Made by a program: the position numbers and the translations under genes. Positions 25,886 to 33,353 of a stretch of DNA of 64,000 nucleotides are shown here, in pieces (position 1 is the stretch's first letter; each line of letters opens with the position of its first letter). This DNA is from Candidatus Dormiibacterota bacterium (lineage in GTDB: Bacteria; Chloroflexota; Dormibacteria; Dormibacterales; Dormibacteraceae), in contig JAMXLM010000011.1 of NCBI GenBank assembly GCA_024280995.1, forward strand, positions 84,240-148,239, read 5' to 3'. A model generated the notes under the pieces. That model saw nothing but the letters and a program-made list of their open reading frames with translations, was not told the origin of the DNA and ran no database searches.

Positions 25886-26437
25886 CCGCCGGCGGCGGTG
25901 GACCAGGATCACCGCCCCGGCGATCAGCAGGGCCACAACCGCCGGAACCGCGATGGGCGCGAGCAGCGCTGCGAACGCCAGCACGGCCGCCGCCACATCC
26001 TCGAACAGCGACAGCCCCGGCCCCAGGAACGCAATGTTCACAACCGGGCGGAGGCCCGAGCGCGCGGCGTGGATGGTGCCGGCGAGGCCCGCGCCGATGA
26101 GGACGCTTGCCACCACGCCCAGACCGGGGTTCACCCAGGTCACGGTCCCGGTTTGCGAGGCGAACAGGATGCCGCCGGCCGCCGCCGAAACGGGGAGCAT
26201 GACGATGTGCCCCACCGAGTCGATGAACGGGATCTTGTCCATGGCGAACTCGATGACAGCCAGCACCAGAAGGCCGTAGAAGGCGAAGTCCGACGCCAGC
26301 GCGTCGTACGGCGAGCCCAGATGGATCAGGCCCAGCCGGGCCAGGAGGCTCACGATCACAAGTGGCAGGGTCGCGTTCAAGCCGCTGGCCCCCGCCAGCC
26401 CAAACGCCGCCGGCAGGGAGAGCAACGCCGGGTTCAC
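25850..26437 (-). CDS. DUF4126-type membrane protein
   Basis: Very hydrophobic 195-residue protein with about six membrane segments, starting NPALLSLPAAFGLAGASGLNAT and containing FIDSVGHIVMLPVSAAAGG, which I recognise as the DUF4126 family. Function unknown. The last 36 bases overlap the convergent amidohydrolase gene. GTG 26437 is the start. A methyltransferase gene follows upstream on the same strand, 23 bases away. Confidence 0.82.
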   Translation of the reverse strand: MNPALLSLPAAFGLAGASGLNATLPLVIVSLLARLGLIHLGSPYDALASDFAFYGLLVLAVIEFAMDKIPFIDSVGHIVMLPVSAAAGGILFASQTGTVTWVNPGLGVVASVLIGAGLAGTIHAARSGLRPVVNIAFLGPGLSLFEDVAAAVLAFAALLAPIAVPAVVALLIAGAVILVHRRRRSGPRAMQLRAR

Positions 26438-26460
26438 CTCAGCCTCAGTTGTACCACCCG

Positions 26461-27084
26461 CTAGACGGAGCCAATCACCAGGACCGGCACCTGGCGACCG
26501 ACGCCACGGACCTTCTGCTCCCGGATCACGCGCAGGCCGGAGGCGGCAAGCATCGGGTACAGGTCACGACGCTCGCGAAACCTCGTCAGCCGGAAAACAC
26601 GCCGGACGTACTTCATCACGCCCGACGCGATGAAATCCGCGAGCAGCCATCGCCCTCCCGGCGCGAGCACCCTTGCGACCTCGGCGACGCCTTTGCTCTG
26701 GTCGGCCCAGTGATGGAAGGTCATGGTGCTGAAGACCAGGTCGAACTCGCCGTCGCCGAACGGAAGCGATTCAGCGCCCGAGAGGCGAAAGGTGATGCCG
26801 GCCCCGGCCGGGGCGATCGCTTGCGCCACGCGGACCATCTCAGGGGCAGCGTCGACACCGTCGAGCCGCGCGCCGGGAAACCGCGCGGAGGCCGCCCGCA
26901 GGAGCTTGCCTGTTCCACAGCCGACGTCGAGGATCGCGCGCGGATGCGGAACCTCCGCGGAAGCCAGTTCGAGCAGCGACTTCTGGATCGGCTCGAAGAT
27001 GAGGCGCTGCAGCGGATGCTTCTCGTAGTCCGCGGCCCAGCGGTTGAACCTGTCGACGTCCTCGTTCGCTCTGTCCGCAGTCAT
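26461..27084 (-). CDS. Class I SAM-dependent methyltransferase
   Basis: A 207-residue methyltransferase with motif I LDVGCGTGKLL, an acidic strand-2 loop (LDGVDAAPEM), and the MTFHHWADQ motif of the Methyltransf_11/UbiE-like group. The substrate cannot be predicted. ATG 27084 gives 77 bases to the divergent phosphoribosyltransferase; a GTG at 27105 is possible but would leave little space for promoters. It probably pairs with the DUF4126 gene downstream. Confidence 0.88.
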   Translation of the reverse strand: MTADRANEDVDRFNRWAADYEKHPLQRLIFEPIQKSLLELASAEVPHPRAILDVGCGTGKLLRAASARFPGARLDGVDAAPEMVRVAQAIAPAGAGITFRLSGAESLPFGDGEFDLVFSTMTFHHWADQSKGVAEVARVLAPGGRWLLADFIASGVMKYVRRVFRLTRFRERRDLYPMLAASGLRVIREQKVRGVGRQVPVLVIGSV

Positions 27085-27161
27085 CGGGTCAAACACTAGA
27101 CTCACAACGGGTGGCGGTTAAACAACGGGTTCGTGGGTCGAAGCGCGCGCCGGGCCGCGCG

Positions 27162-27665
27162 ATGATCTCCTCCGAGCGCATCGCCAAACGTGTCAGGCAG
27201 CTCGGCCTCGAGATCTCCGAGGTCTACGCCGGCACCGACACGCCGCTGGTCCTGGTCGCCATCCTCAAGGGCGCGACGGTTTTCGCCGCCGACCTGCTGC
27301 GCAGCCTCTCCATCCCCGCCGAGCTCGAGTTCGTGCGCGCGGCAAGCTACGGCGCCGGGACGAAGAGCAGCGGGCGCGTGAAGATCGCGCACATGGTCGA
27401 GGGGTCGCTCGAGGGACGGCACGTCCTGCTCGTCGAGGACATCGTCGACTCGGGACGCACGATCGACACGATCCTCAAGCGGTTCCGGCGTTTGAAGCCT
27501 GCATCGCTTCGCGTGGCGGCGCTGCTCGATCGTCCTGCGCGCCGTGAGATCGAGGTCCAGATCGACTTCGTCGGCTTCGTCATCCCAGACCGATTCGTGA
27601 TCGGCTACGGGCTGGACTACGCCGGCCTCTATCGGGAGCTGCCAGGAATCTACTCCCTCAGCTAG
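27162..27665 (+). CDS. hpt: Hypoxanthine-guanine phosphoribosyltransferase
   Basis: Salvages hypoxanthine or guanine with PRPP to IMP or GMP. The PRPP loop reads VLLVEDIVDSGRTI, with LDRPARRE and FVIGYGLDYAG towards the C-terminus, as in Hpt. From ATG 27162 the product is 167 residues and begins MISSERIAKRV, aligning with known Hpt N-termini; GTG 27111 would add 17 residues. It is the only salvage gene in a catabolic island. Its stop overlaps by 8 bases the convergent O-methyltransferase. Confidence 0.92.
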   Translation: MISSERIAKRVRQLGLEISEVYAGTDTPLVLVAILKGATVFAADLLRSLSIPAELEFVRAASYGAGTKSSGRVKIAHMVEGSLEGRHVLLVEDIVDSGRTIDTILKRFRRLKPASLRVAALLDRPARREIEVQIDFVGFVIPDRFVIGYGLDYAGLYRELPGIYSLS

Positions 27666-28671
27666 ACAGCCTCGCCTCGACCACCTTGAACACGCCGCCG
27701 CTTGGGATCAGGCGAACGTCATTGAACCCCGCGCTCTTCAGCAACGACCGGAACTCGTCCAGCGTCCTTTCCCGGCTGCCGAGCTGAACCATCATCTGCA
27801 GGTCGGTTATGACAGCGTTGAGGTCGGCCGGGCTGTCGGTCACGGGAGAGGGCACGAGCCGCTCGACGATGACCAGACGGGCGCCGGCCGGCATCGCCTT
27901 CCGGCAGACGGCGAGGATCTTTGCCGCGGGGGCATCCTCCAAGTCGTGGATGATGTCCTTCAAGAGGTACACGTCTCCATTTCGCGGAACGGACTCGAAA
28001 AAGTCGGCTTCGACGATCGTGCTCCGGTCAGCCACACCAAGCTCGGCTAGGTTTGCCGCGGTCTCGGTCAGGCCCGCCGGGAGATCGCACACCACCCCGC
28101 GAAGGTGTGGATGCGCGCGAAGAATCCCTCCGACCAGCCCCCCTTTGCCGCCTCCGACGTCGACGACGAGCTTGGCGCTCGCGAAGTCAACCGAGGCAGC
28201 GACGAAGTCGACGGTATCGTTCGAGTTCGACACCATCGCCTGGTTGAAGCGGGCGGCGTAATCCGGATCCCGCGCGACCGTCTCCCAAAGCGTGCCGCCG
28301 TGGGCGACGACGTGGCCCACGGCGCCCGTCTTGAGAACGTCCATGAAGAGACCCCACGAGAGGTAGCTCTCGGGGATCAGCATCATGGTGGTGGGGCGCC
28401 GTGAACCAACGGTGTCGCCTCGGAACAAGTGCCCGACCTCGGTGTTGGCATAAGTGCTGTCAGGACGCTGCTCGAGAACGCCAAGTCCAACCAACCCGCG
28501 AAGCAGTCGCTCGAGCCTGGACGCATCGATTTGGGTCGCCCTACTGAGTGCGTCGGCACCAAACGCTGAGTCGGCAAGCAAGTCTGGGATCTTCAGCTCG
28601 CATGCGGCGTGCACGATCTGCGACGCACGGAAACCGTTGAGGAGCTGATACGCGCGGTCGCTAGGGGTCAC
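27658..28671 (-). CDS. O-methyltransferase (acetylserotonin/hydroxyneurosporene type)
   Basis: Two-domain methyltransferase of 337 residues. A winged-helix dimerisation domain (about 1-95) precedes the SAM domain with VVDVGGGKGGL, a second-strand CDLPAGL, and LLKDIIHDLED, the region of the catalytic His. Family members methylate phenolic or aromatic hydroxyls in secondary metabolism. It starts (GTG 28671) inside the last codons of codA, an 11-base overlap. By eye its base composition is less GC-biased than its neighbours, hinting at later arrival. Its role with cytosine deaminase is unexplained. Confidence 0.88.
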   Translation of the reverse strand: MTPSDRAYQLLNGFRASQIVHAACELKIPDLLADSAFGADALSRATQIDASRLERLLRGLVGLGVLEQRPDSTYANTEVGHLFRGDTVGSRRPTTMMLIPESYLSWGLFMDVLKTGAVGHVVAHGGTLWETVARDPDYAARFNQAMVSNSNDTVDFVAASVDFASAKLVVDVGGGKGGLVGGILRAHPHLRGVVCDLPAGLTETAANLAELGVADRSTIVEADFFESVPRNGDVYLLKDIIHDLEDAPAAKILAVCRKAMPAGARLVIVERLVPSPVTDSPADLNAVITDLQMMVQLGSRERTLDEFRSLLKSAGFNDVRLIPSGGVFKVVEARLSS

Positions 28672-29947
28672 GCAGTTGGTTTCGGGGTGGGTTCAGGAAG
28701 TCGACCATCTCCTCACGGCCGTCCCACGTCACTGTTGTCCGCGCGGGCTCGGTCCGGGCGACGATCTTGCCCCCACGGAGGACGAGCTTGCGTGGAGCTA
28801 TGAGCCGGATCGCGTCCATCTCGGTCGGCGCGTCGAACGCGCAGAGGTCGGCGCGACATCCGGGCAGCAGCCCGTACTTCTCGAGGCCGAGCGCGCTCGC
28901 CCCATTCCAGGTGATCATGTCCATCAGCGTCCGCAGCTCGGAGTGGCCCGACATCTGGCCGTAGTGGGCGAGCACGAACGCCGACTGCATCGGGTCGCCG
29001 TAACCCAGCGGATACCACGGGTCCATGACCGAGTCGTGGCCGATGCAGACGTTGATGCCCGCCGACAGCAGCTCTTTCACGCGCGTATGCCCTCGGCGGA
29101 TCGGATACGAGTCGAAACGTCCCTGCAGCGTCGAGTTGTCGAGCGGGTTGGTGACCATGTGCATCTGCGCGCGCTTGAGGTTGTTTATCAGCCGGTACGC
29201 GTAGGCGTTGTTGTACGAGTGCATCGCCGTCGTGTGTGAGGCGGTGACCCGTCCGCCCATCCCCAGCCGGATCGTCTCGGCGGCCATGGTCTCGATGAAG
29301 CGCGAGTGGTCGTCGTCCGTCTCGTCGCAGTGGATGTCAACCCGCAGGCCCTTGTTCGAGGCGAGCGCGAAGGCGAACTTGACCGAGTCGACGCCGTACT
29401 CGCGCGTCAGCTCGAAGTGCGGGATCGCTCCGACGACGTCGACGCCGAGGTCGACCGCCTTGCGCATCAGGTCCTGGCCGCCGTCGAACGACATGATTCC
29501 CTGCTGCGGGAAGGCGACGAGCTGCAGGTGGACCTGGTCGCCGATCTCCTCGCGGAGCTCGACCAGGGCGCGCACGGCCTTCAATTCCGGGTCACACACG
29601 TCGACGTGAGAGCGCACGAACTGCACCCCGTTGGCCAGCTGCCAGCGGAGGACTGTCCGCACCCGCTGCTTCACGTCCTCGACCGTCAGCGTCCTGACTC
29701 GCTCGGCCCAGATGGCGATCCCCTCGAACAGGGAGCCCGTCTGGTTGTGCCTGGGCTCGCCTACCGTGAGCACCGCGTCGAGGTGGATGTGGGGTTCGAC
29801 CAGGGCCGGGGTGACCAGCGCCCCGCCGAGGTCGATGGTCTGCTGCGCGTCGGGCTCCAGCTCGCTGATCAGCCCCTCCTTGATGCCGATCTCCCGGGTC
29901 TCGGATTCCCCGGGCAGGCGGGCGCCCCGGAGGAGCAAATCGAGCAT
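28661..29947 (-). CDS. codA: Cytosine deaminase
   Basis: Converts cytosine to uracil and ammonia. The 428-residue protein has all E. coli CodA hallmarks: EPHIHLDAVLT, RSHVDVCD, VAFPQQGI, the catalytic Glu in HCDETDDDHSRF, HTTAMHSYNN, and the metal Asp in IGHDSVMDPWYPLGYGD. ATG 29947 matches the family start, with AGGA 10 bases upstream; a 69-residue upstream extension would overlap the divergent promoter. It diverges from the NCS1 permease, an arrangement recalling codBA. Its uracil product would feed the putative oxidative pyrimidine route at 14-24 kb. Confidence 0.95.
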   Translation of the reverse strand: MLDLLLRGARLPGESETREIGIKEGLISELEPDAQQTIDLGGALVTPALVEPHIHLDAVLTVGEPRHNQTGSLFEGIAIWAERVRTLTVEDVKQRVRTVLRWQLANGVQFVRSHVDVCDPELKAVRALVELREEIGDQVHLQLVAFPQQGIMSFDGGQDLMRKAVDLGVDVVGAIPHFELTREYGVDSVKFAFALASNKGLRVDIHCDETDDDHSRFIETMAAETIRLGMGGRVTASHTTAMHSYNNAYAYRLINNLKRAQMHMVTNPLDNSTLQGRFDSYPIRRGHTRVKELLSAGINVCIGHDSVMDPWYPLGYGDPMQSAFVLAHYGQMSGHSELRTLMDMITWNGASALGLEKYGLLPGCRADLCAFDAPTEMDAIRLIAPRKLVLRGGKIVARTEPARTTVTWDGREEMVDFLNPPRNQLRDP

Positions 29948-30022
29948 TCGACGAAATCCTAACTTGACCTTAAACTTCCGATCCGTAGCTGACGGCGTCG
30001 CTTTTTTGAGGGGGAAGCGCCT
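29948..30022. promoter_or_regulatory. Divergent codA / permease control region
   Basis: A 75-base spacer between two divergent starts. A TTGACC box sits at 29964-29969 on the plus strand, with only a weak -10-like TAGCTG about 16 bases later. GAGGGGGA at 30007-30014 is the ribosome-binding site for the permease. No clear operator symmetry was found. Confidence 0.3.
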
Positions 30023-31498
30023 ATGCAGTCGGTCCAGGAAGTAGAGACACACGTACCCGTTAGGGAGGGCGACTACGGGGACAAGGTCGCCACCGTCGAG
30101 CCCGGAGGCGTCGAGTTCATCTCTCTCAAGGAGCGGCACGGCAAGCCGATCCACCTCTTCTGGACGTGGCTGTCGCCGAACCTCGAGTTCGCGACCGTCT
30201 TCGTCGGGGTGCTCGGGATCGCCGTGTTCGGGCTGAGCTTCTGGGAAACCGCCGTCGCAATCGTTGTAGGTACTGCGCTCGGCTCACTGACGCACGCGAT
30301 CCTGTCGTCCTGGGGACCGCGATACGGCGTGCCGATGATGGTGAAGAGCCGCGGGGCATTCGGCTTCCTCGGCAACATCCTGCCGGCCGGGTTGAACGCG
30401 TTCACCGGCTCGATCGGCTGGTTCATCGTCAACAGCGTCAGCGGCGCCTTCGCGCTGCAGGCGCTGGCCCTGCTGATTCACTGGAACGTCCCGTTCTGGC
30501 TTTCGTTCCTGGTCATAGTGGTCGCCCAGGTCGCCATCGCGACCCTCGGCCACAACTTCATCCACTTCTTCGAGCGGTGGGCGCTCCCTCTGCTCGGCAT
30601 CGTGTTCGCCGCGGCGACTCTGCTCATCTTCAGTCACGCCAACCTGGGCGTGGCGAGCAACCCCGGCTCCGTCGGCCATGTCGGTGCGTTCCTACTCCTC
30701 TTCACCGCGGTGTTCGGATACGCCGCCGGCTGGAACCCGTACGCCGCCGACTACACGCGCTACCTGCCGCCCGACACGGACCGGCGAATGGTCGGCTTCT
30801 GGGCCGGCGCGGGCGTCTTCGTCTCGTGCGTCGTCCTCGAGCTCGCCGGCGCCGCGCTGGCCACAGTCTCAGGGACCAAGTGGGGGCCGAATGACATCCC
30901 GACCGTGCAGCTCCAGAAGGGCATGCCGGACTTCCTGTACTACCTGACGCTTCTGTCGATCGCCGTGGGGGCGGTCGCCGCGAACGCGATCAACATCTAC
31001 AGCGGCACCCTGTCGCTGGTCGCGGTGGGCATCCGCGAGATGGGTATGACGCTGAAACAACGCCGCGCCGCGCTGGCCATCGGCGCCGGCGTGCTCGGGT
31101 ACATCATCGGAGTCGCCGGCCAGGCCAACGTCGGCCCTGGCAGCAAGTACGAGTCCTTCCTGCTGCTGATCAGCTACTGGATCGCGGCGTGGCTCGCGGT
31201 GGTACTCGTCGACCACTGGCTGCGACGCGGCGACTATGGCGACGAGTCGCTCTTCTTCAACACCAGGTACAACCGCTGGCAAGGAGTCGTGGCGATGGCC
31301 CTCGGGGTCATCGTCTCCGTGGGGCTATTTGGCAACGTCTTCGGCGTCTACGTCGGGCCGATCCCCAACAACAACCCGGGCATCGGCGACATCACCTTCA
31401 TCGTCGGCTTCGTCCTCACAGCCGTCCTGTACTACGCCTTCTCGATGGTCACGCGAACACAGACGACGACGGCCGCTGCCGGTTCCAGGGCTGCGTAA
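30023..31498 (+). CDS. NCS1-family nucleobase permease (cytosine/purine/allantoin type)
   Basis: Twelve-helix NCS1 transporter of 491 residues, importing cytosine, purines, allantoin or hydantoins with a cation. Recognisable parts are the N-terminal SLKERHGKPIHLFWTWLSPN, the GSLTHAILSSWGPRYGVPMMV segment around helix 2-3 (part shown), SRGAFGFLGN, and YAAGWNPYAADYTRYLP. CodB would fit the divergent codA; allantoin would fit the downstream allantoate and allantoinase genes. ATG 30023 follows GAGGGGGA. A strong terminator lies 17 bases after the stop. Confidence 0.92.
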   Translation: MQSVQEVETHVPVREGDYGDKVATVEPGGVEFISLKERHGKPIHLFWTWLSPNLEFATVFVGVLGIAVFGLSFWETAVAIVVGTALGSLTHAILSSWGPRYGVPMMVKSRGAFGFLGNILPAGLNAFTGSIGWFIVNSVSGAFALQALALLIHWNVPFWLSFLVIVVAQVAIATLGHNFIHFFERWALPLLGIVFAAATLLIFSHANLGVASNPGSVGHVGAFLLLFTAVFGYAAGWNPYAADYTRYLPPDTDRRMVGFWAGAGVFVSCVVLELAGAALATVSGTKWGPNDIPTVQLQKGMPDFLYYLTLLSIAVGAVAANAINIYSGTLSLVAVGIREMGMTLKQRRAALAIGAGVLGYIIGVAGQANVGPGSKYESFLLLISYWIAAWLAVVLVDHWLRRGDYGDESLFFNTRYNRWQGVVAMALGVIVSVGLFGNVFGVYVGPIPNNNPGIGDITFIVGFVLTAVLYYAFSMVTRTQTTTAAAGSRAA

Positions 31499-31514
31499 CT
31501 CCATCGATTCCATC

Positions 31515-31550
31515 AGCGCCGCTGCCCGCGTGGGCGGCGGCGCTACTTTT
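31515..31550 (+). terminator. Intrinsic terminator after the NCS1 permease
   Basis: AGCGCCGCTGCCC (31515-31527) and GGGCGGCGGCGCT (31532-31544) form a 13-bp stem with one G-U pair and a GCGT loop, followed by AC and four T (31547-31550). The DUF3830 start codon lies only 9 bases further on. Confidence 0.8.
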
Positions 31551-31558
31551 ATGCACGC

Positions 31559-31969
31559 GTGGACGTAGAGATCAAGGTCGGCAACCTTCGGTTCGTCGCC
31601 CGGCTCGAGACCGAGACGGCGCCGAAGACCTGCCACGCGTTTCAGAACATGCTCCCCCTCGAGGCCCAGCTGATCCAGGCGCGATGGAGCGGGGAGGCGG
31701 CCTGGATCCCGTTCGGCGAGCTCGACCTCGGGCTGGGATATGAGAACCACACGAGCCATCCCGCGCCGGGCCAGCTTCTGCTCTACCCCGGCGGCATCAG
31801 CGAGACCGAGATCCTCTTCCCATACGGCGCCACGCTGTTCGGGAGCAAGATGGGCCAGCTCGCGGGCAACCACTTCGCCACGATCTTCGACGGCAACGAC
31901 CGCCTGAAAGACCTGGGCGAGCTCGTGCTGTGGCGGGGCGCGCAGGAGATTTCGTTCAGCACCCTGTGA
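31559..31969 (+). CDS. DUF3830 (cyclophilin-like) protein
   Basis: A 136-residue protein of the DUF3830 family, a cyclophilin-like beta-barrel of unknown activity. Segments such as LETETAPKTCHAFQNMLPL, ARWSGEAAWIP and GQLLLYPGG are characteristic. Such genes often sit among amidohydrolases and nucleobase permeases (from general recollection). GTG 31559 is the only start giving full length, and it has no ribosome-binding site. It begins just 9 bases past a terminator, so it may be leaderless or regulated by attenuation. It is followed by a 196-base gap holding the second structured repeat. Confidence 0.8.
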   Translation: MDVEIKVGNLRFVARLETETAPKTCHAFQNMLPLEAQLIQARWSGEAAWIPFGELDLGLGYENHTSHPAPGQLLLYPGGISETEILFPYGATLFGSKMGQLAGNHFATIFDGNDRLKDLGELVLWRGAQEISFSTL

Positions 31970-32000
31970 GCTGCGCCGGTGCTTCGCAGCGGATCCGCGG

Positions 32001-32121
32001 CATCGGCGGCCGGAGCCGAGGAGACGACGAGCACGCGAGGAAGCGCATCAATAGAAAGATGCGTGCCCGAGCGCGCGCAGGGGTCGACGCAGGCTTCAGC
32101 GCCGAAGGCGCCCGGCCGCCT
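32001..32121. repeat. Dispersed structured repeat, copy 2
   Basis: Matches copy 1 at 20899-21016: the same 17-bp block (32001-32017) and 36-bp block (32086-32121), 68 bases apart. The 9-bp closing stem GGCGGCCGG/CCGGCCGCC is identical and here extends by CGCGGC/GCCGCG across a 3-base internal loop. The internal hairpin has a different sequence (CGCATC/GATGCG) but the same position. Confidence 0.75.
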
Positions 32122-32165
32122 AGGCCGCGCAGCCGCAAGTATCAGCCGGCGCGGGTCACAGCTGA

Positions 32166-33353
32166 ATGACGCCTGCGGAGACGGTCATGAAGCGGTGCGA
32201 CGTGCTCGCGGCATGCACGGAGGAACCAGGTTCCATCACCCGGCCCTTTGCGTCCGAGGCGATGCGCTGCGCGCACCGGTTCGTCGAGCAGTGGATGCGT
32301 GAGGCCGGGATGACCGTGACACGCGACAACATCGGCAACCTGCGCGGACGCTACGAGGGCGCCGGCCCCGGGCTGCTGCTCCTCGGCTCCCACCTCGACT
32401 CGGTTCGCGACGCGGGCAGATACGACGGCCCGCTCGGCGTGCTCGTGGCGATCGCGGCCGTCCAGCGGCTGCACGACGCCGAGAAGCGACTGCCCTTCGC
32501 GATCGAGGTGCTGGCCTTCGCGGACGAGGAAGGCCTGCGCTTCGGGTCGACGTACCTCGGCAGCCGCGCGGTCGCCGGAAAGCTCGAGGACGCAGAGCTG
32601 CGGCGCACCGACCCGGATGGGGTGACGATGGCGGACGCCATTCGCCGATTCGGCGGTGATCCCGAAAAGCTAGGCGATGACCGCTGGTCAGGCGCCCGAC
32701 CGATCGGCTATGTCGAGGTCCACATCGAGCAGGGCCCCGTGCTCGAGGCTATCGGACTCCCTGTCGGCGTCGTCTCCGCCATCGCCGGCCAGAGCCGTTA
32801 CGAGATGACCTTCAGCGGGGAGGCGGGGCACGCCGGCACGGTGCCCATGGCGCAACGCCGCGACGCTCTGGTGGCGGCGGCGACTTTCGTTTCCGCAGTC
32901 CCCGCGGCCGTGCATGGTGATGTCGTCGCCACGGTCGGCAAGCTGTCGGTCAAGCCGGGCGCGGCCAACGTCATCCCTGGCAGAGTCGAGGTGAGCCTCG
33001 ACGTGCGCAGCCCGGACGATCGCACGCGCGAATCGGCGTCGCATGCCCTGCTCGGCCTGGCCCGGCGACAGTCCGCCGATATCGCGGTCCAGATAACCCC
33101 GGTGAGCGAGCGCGCGGCCGTCGCGTGCTCCCCGCGCCTGACCGCGCTGCTGAGCGAGGCAATTGGCGAGGGCGCGGTGTCGGTGGCAAGCGGTGCGGGC
33201 CACGACGGTGTCTACATGTCGGAGATCACGGACATCGCGATGCTGTTCGTGCGCTGCAAAGGCGGCATCAGCCACAACCCCGCCGAGTCGGTGACCGAGG
33301 CCGACGTCGCTGTGGCGCTCGACGTGCTGAGCAGGTTCCTCGACCTGTTGTGA
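32166..33353 (+). CDS. Allantoate amidohydrolase / M20 carbamoylase
   Basis: Zinc-dependent M20-family amidohydrolase of 395 residues of the AllC/HyuC type. It removes a ureido group from allantoate (giving ureidoglycolate or ureidoglycine) or from N-carbamoyl amino acids. Metal-site segments are GSHLDSVRDAGRYDG, FADEEGLRFGSTYLGSRA, HIEQGPVLE, GEAGHAGTVPM and ASGAGHDG. An allantoinase gene follows with a GTGA overlap, so allantoate is the likely substrate. ATG 32166. The gap upstream contains repeat copy 2. Confidence 0.9.
   Translation: MTPAETVMKRCDVLAACTEEPGSITRPFASEAMRCAHRFVEQWMREAGMTVTRDNIGNLRGRYEGAGPGLLLLGSHLDSVRDAGRYDGPLGVLVAIAAVQRLHDAEKRLPFAIEVLAFADEEGLRFGSTYLGSRAVAGKLEDAELRRTDPDGVTMADAIRRFGGDPEKLGDDRWSGARPIGYVEVHIEQGPVLEAIGLPVGVVSAIAGQSRYEMTFSGEAGHAGTVPMAQRRDALVAAATFVSAVPAAVHGDVVATVGKLSVKPGAANVIPGRVEVSLDVRSPDDRTRESASHALLGLARRQSADIAVQITPVSERAAVACSPRLTALLSEAIGEGAVSVASGAGHDGVYMSEITDIAMLFVRCKGGISHNPAESVTEADVAVALDVLSRFLDLL

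Noticed and set aside
20981..32121. Identical peptide DAGFSAEGARPP in two small plus-strand open frames
   Set aside because: It comes from translating the 36-bp repeat block in one frame; flanking codons differ and neither frame has a start signal, so it is a DNA repeat and not a conserved peptide.
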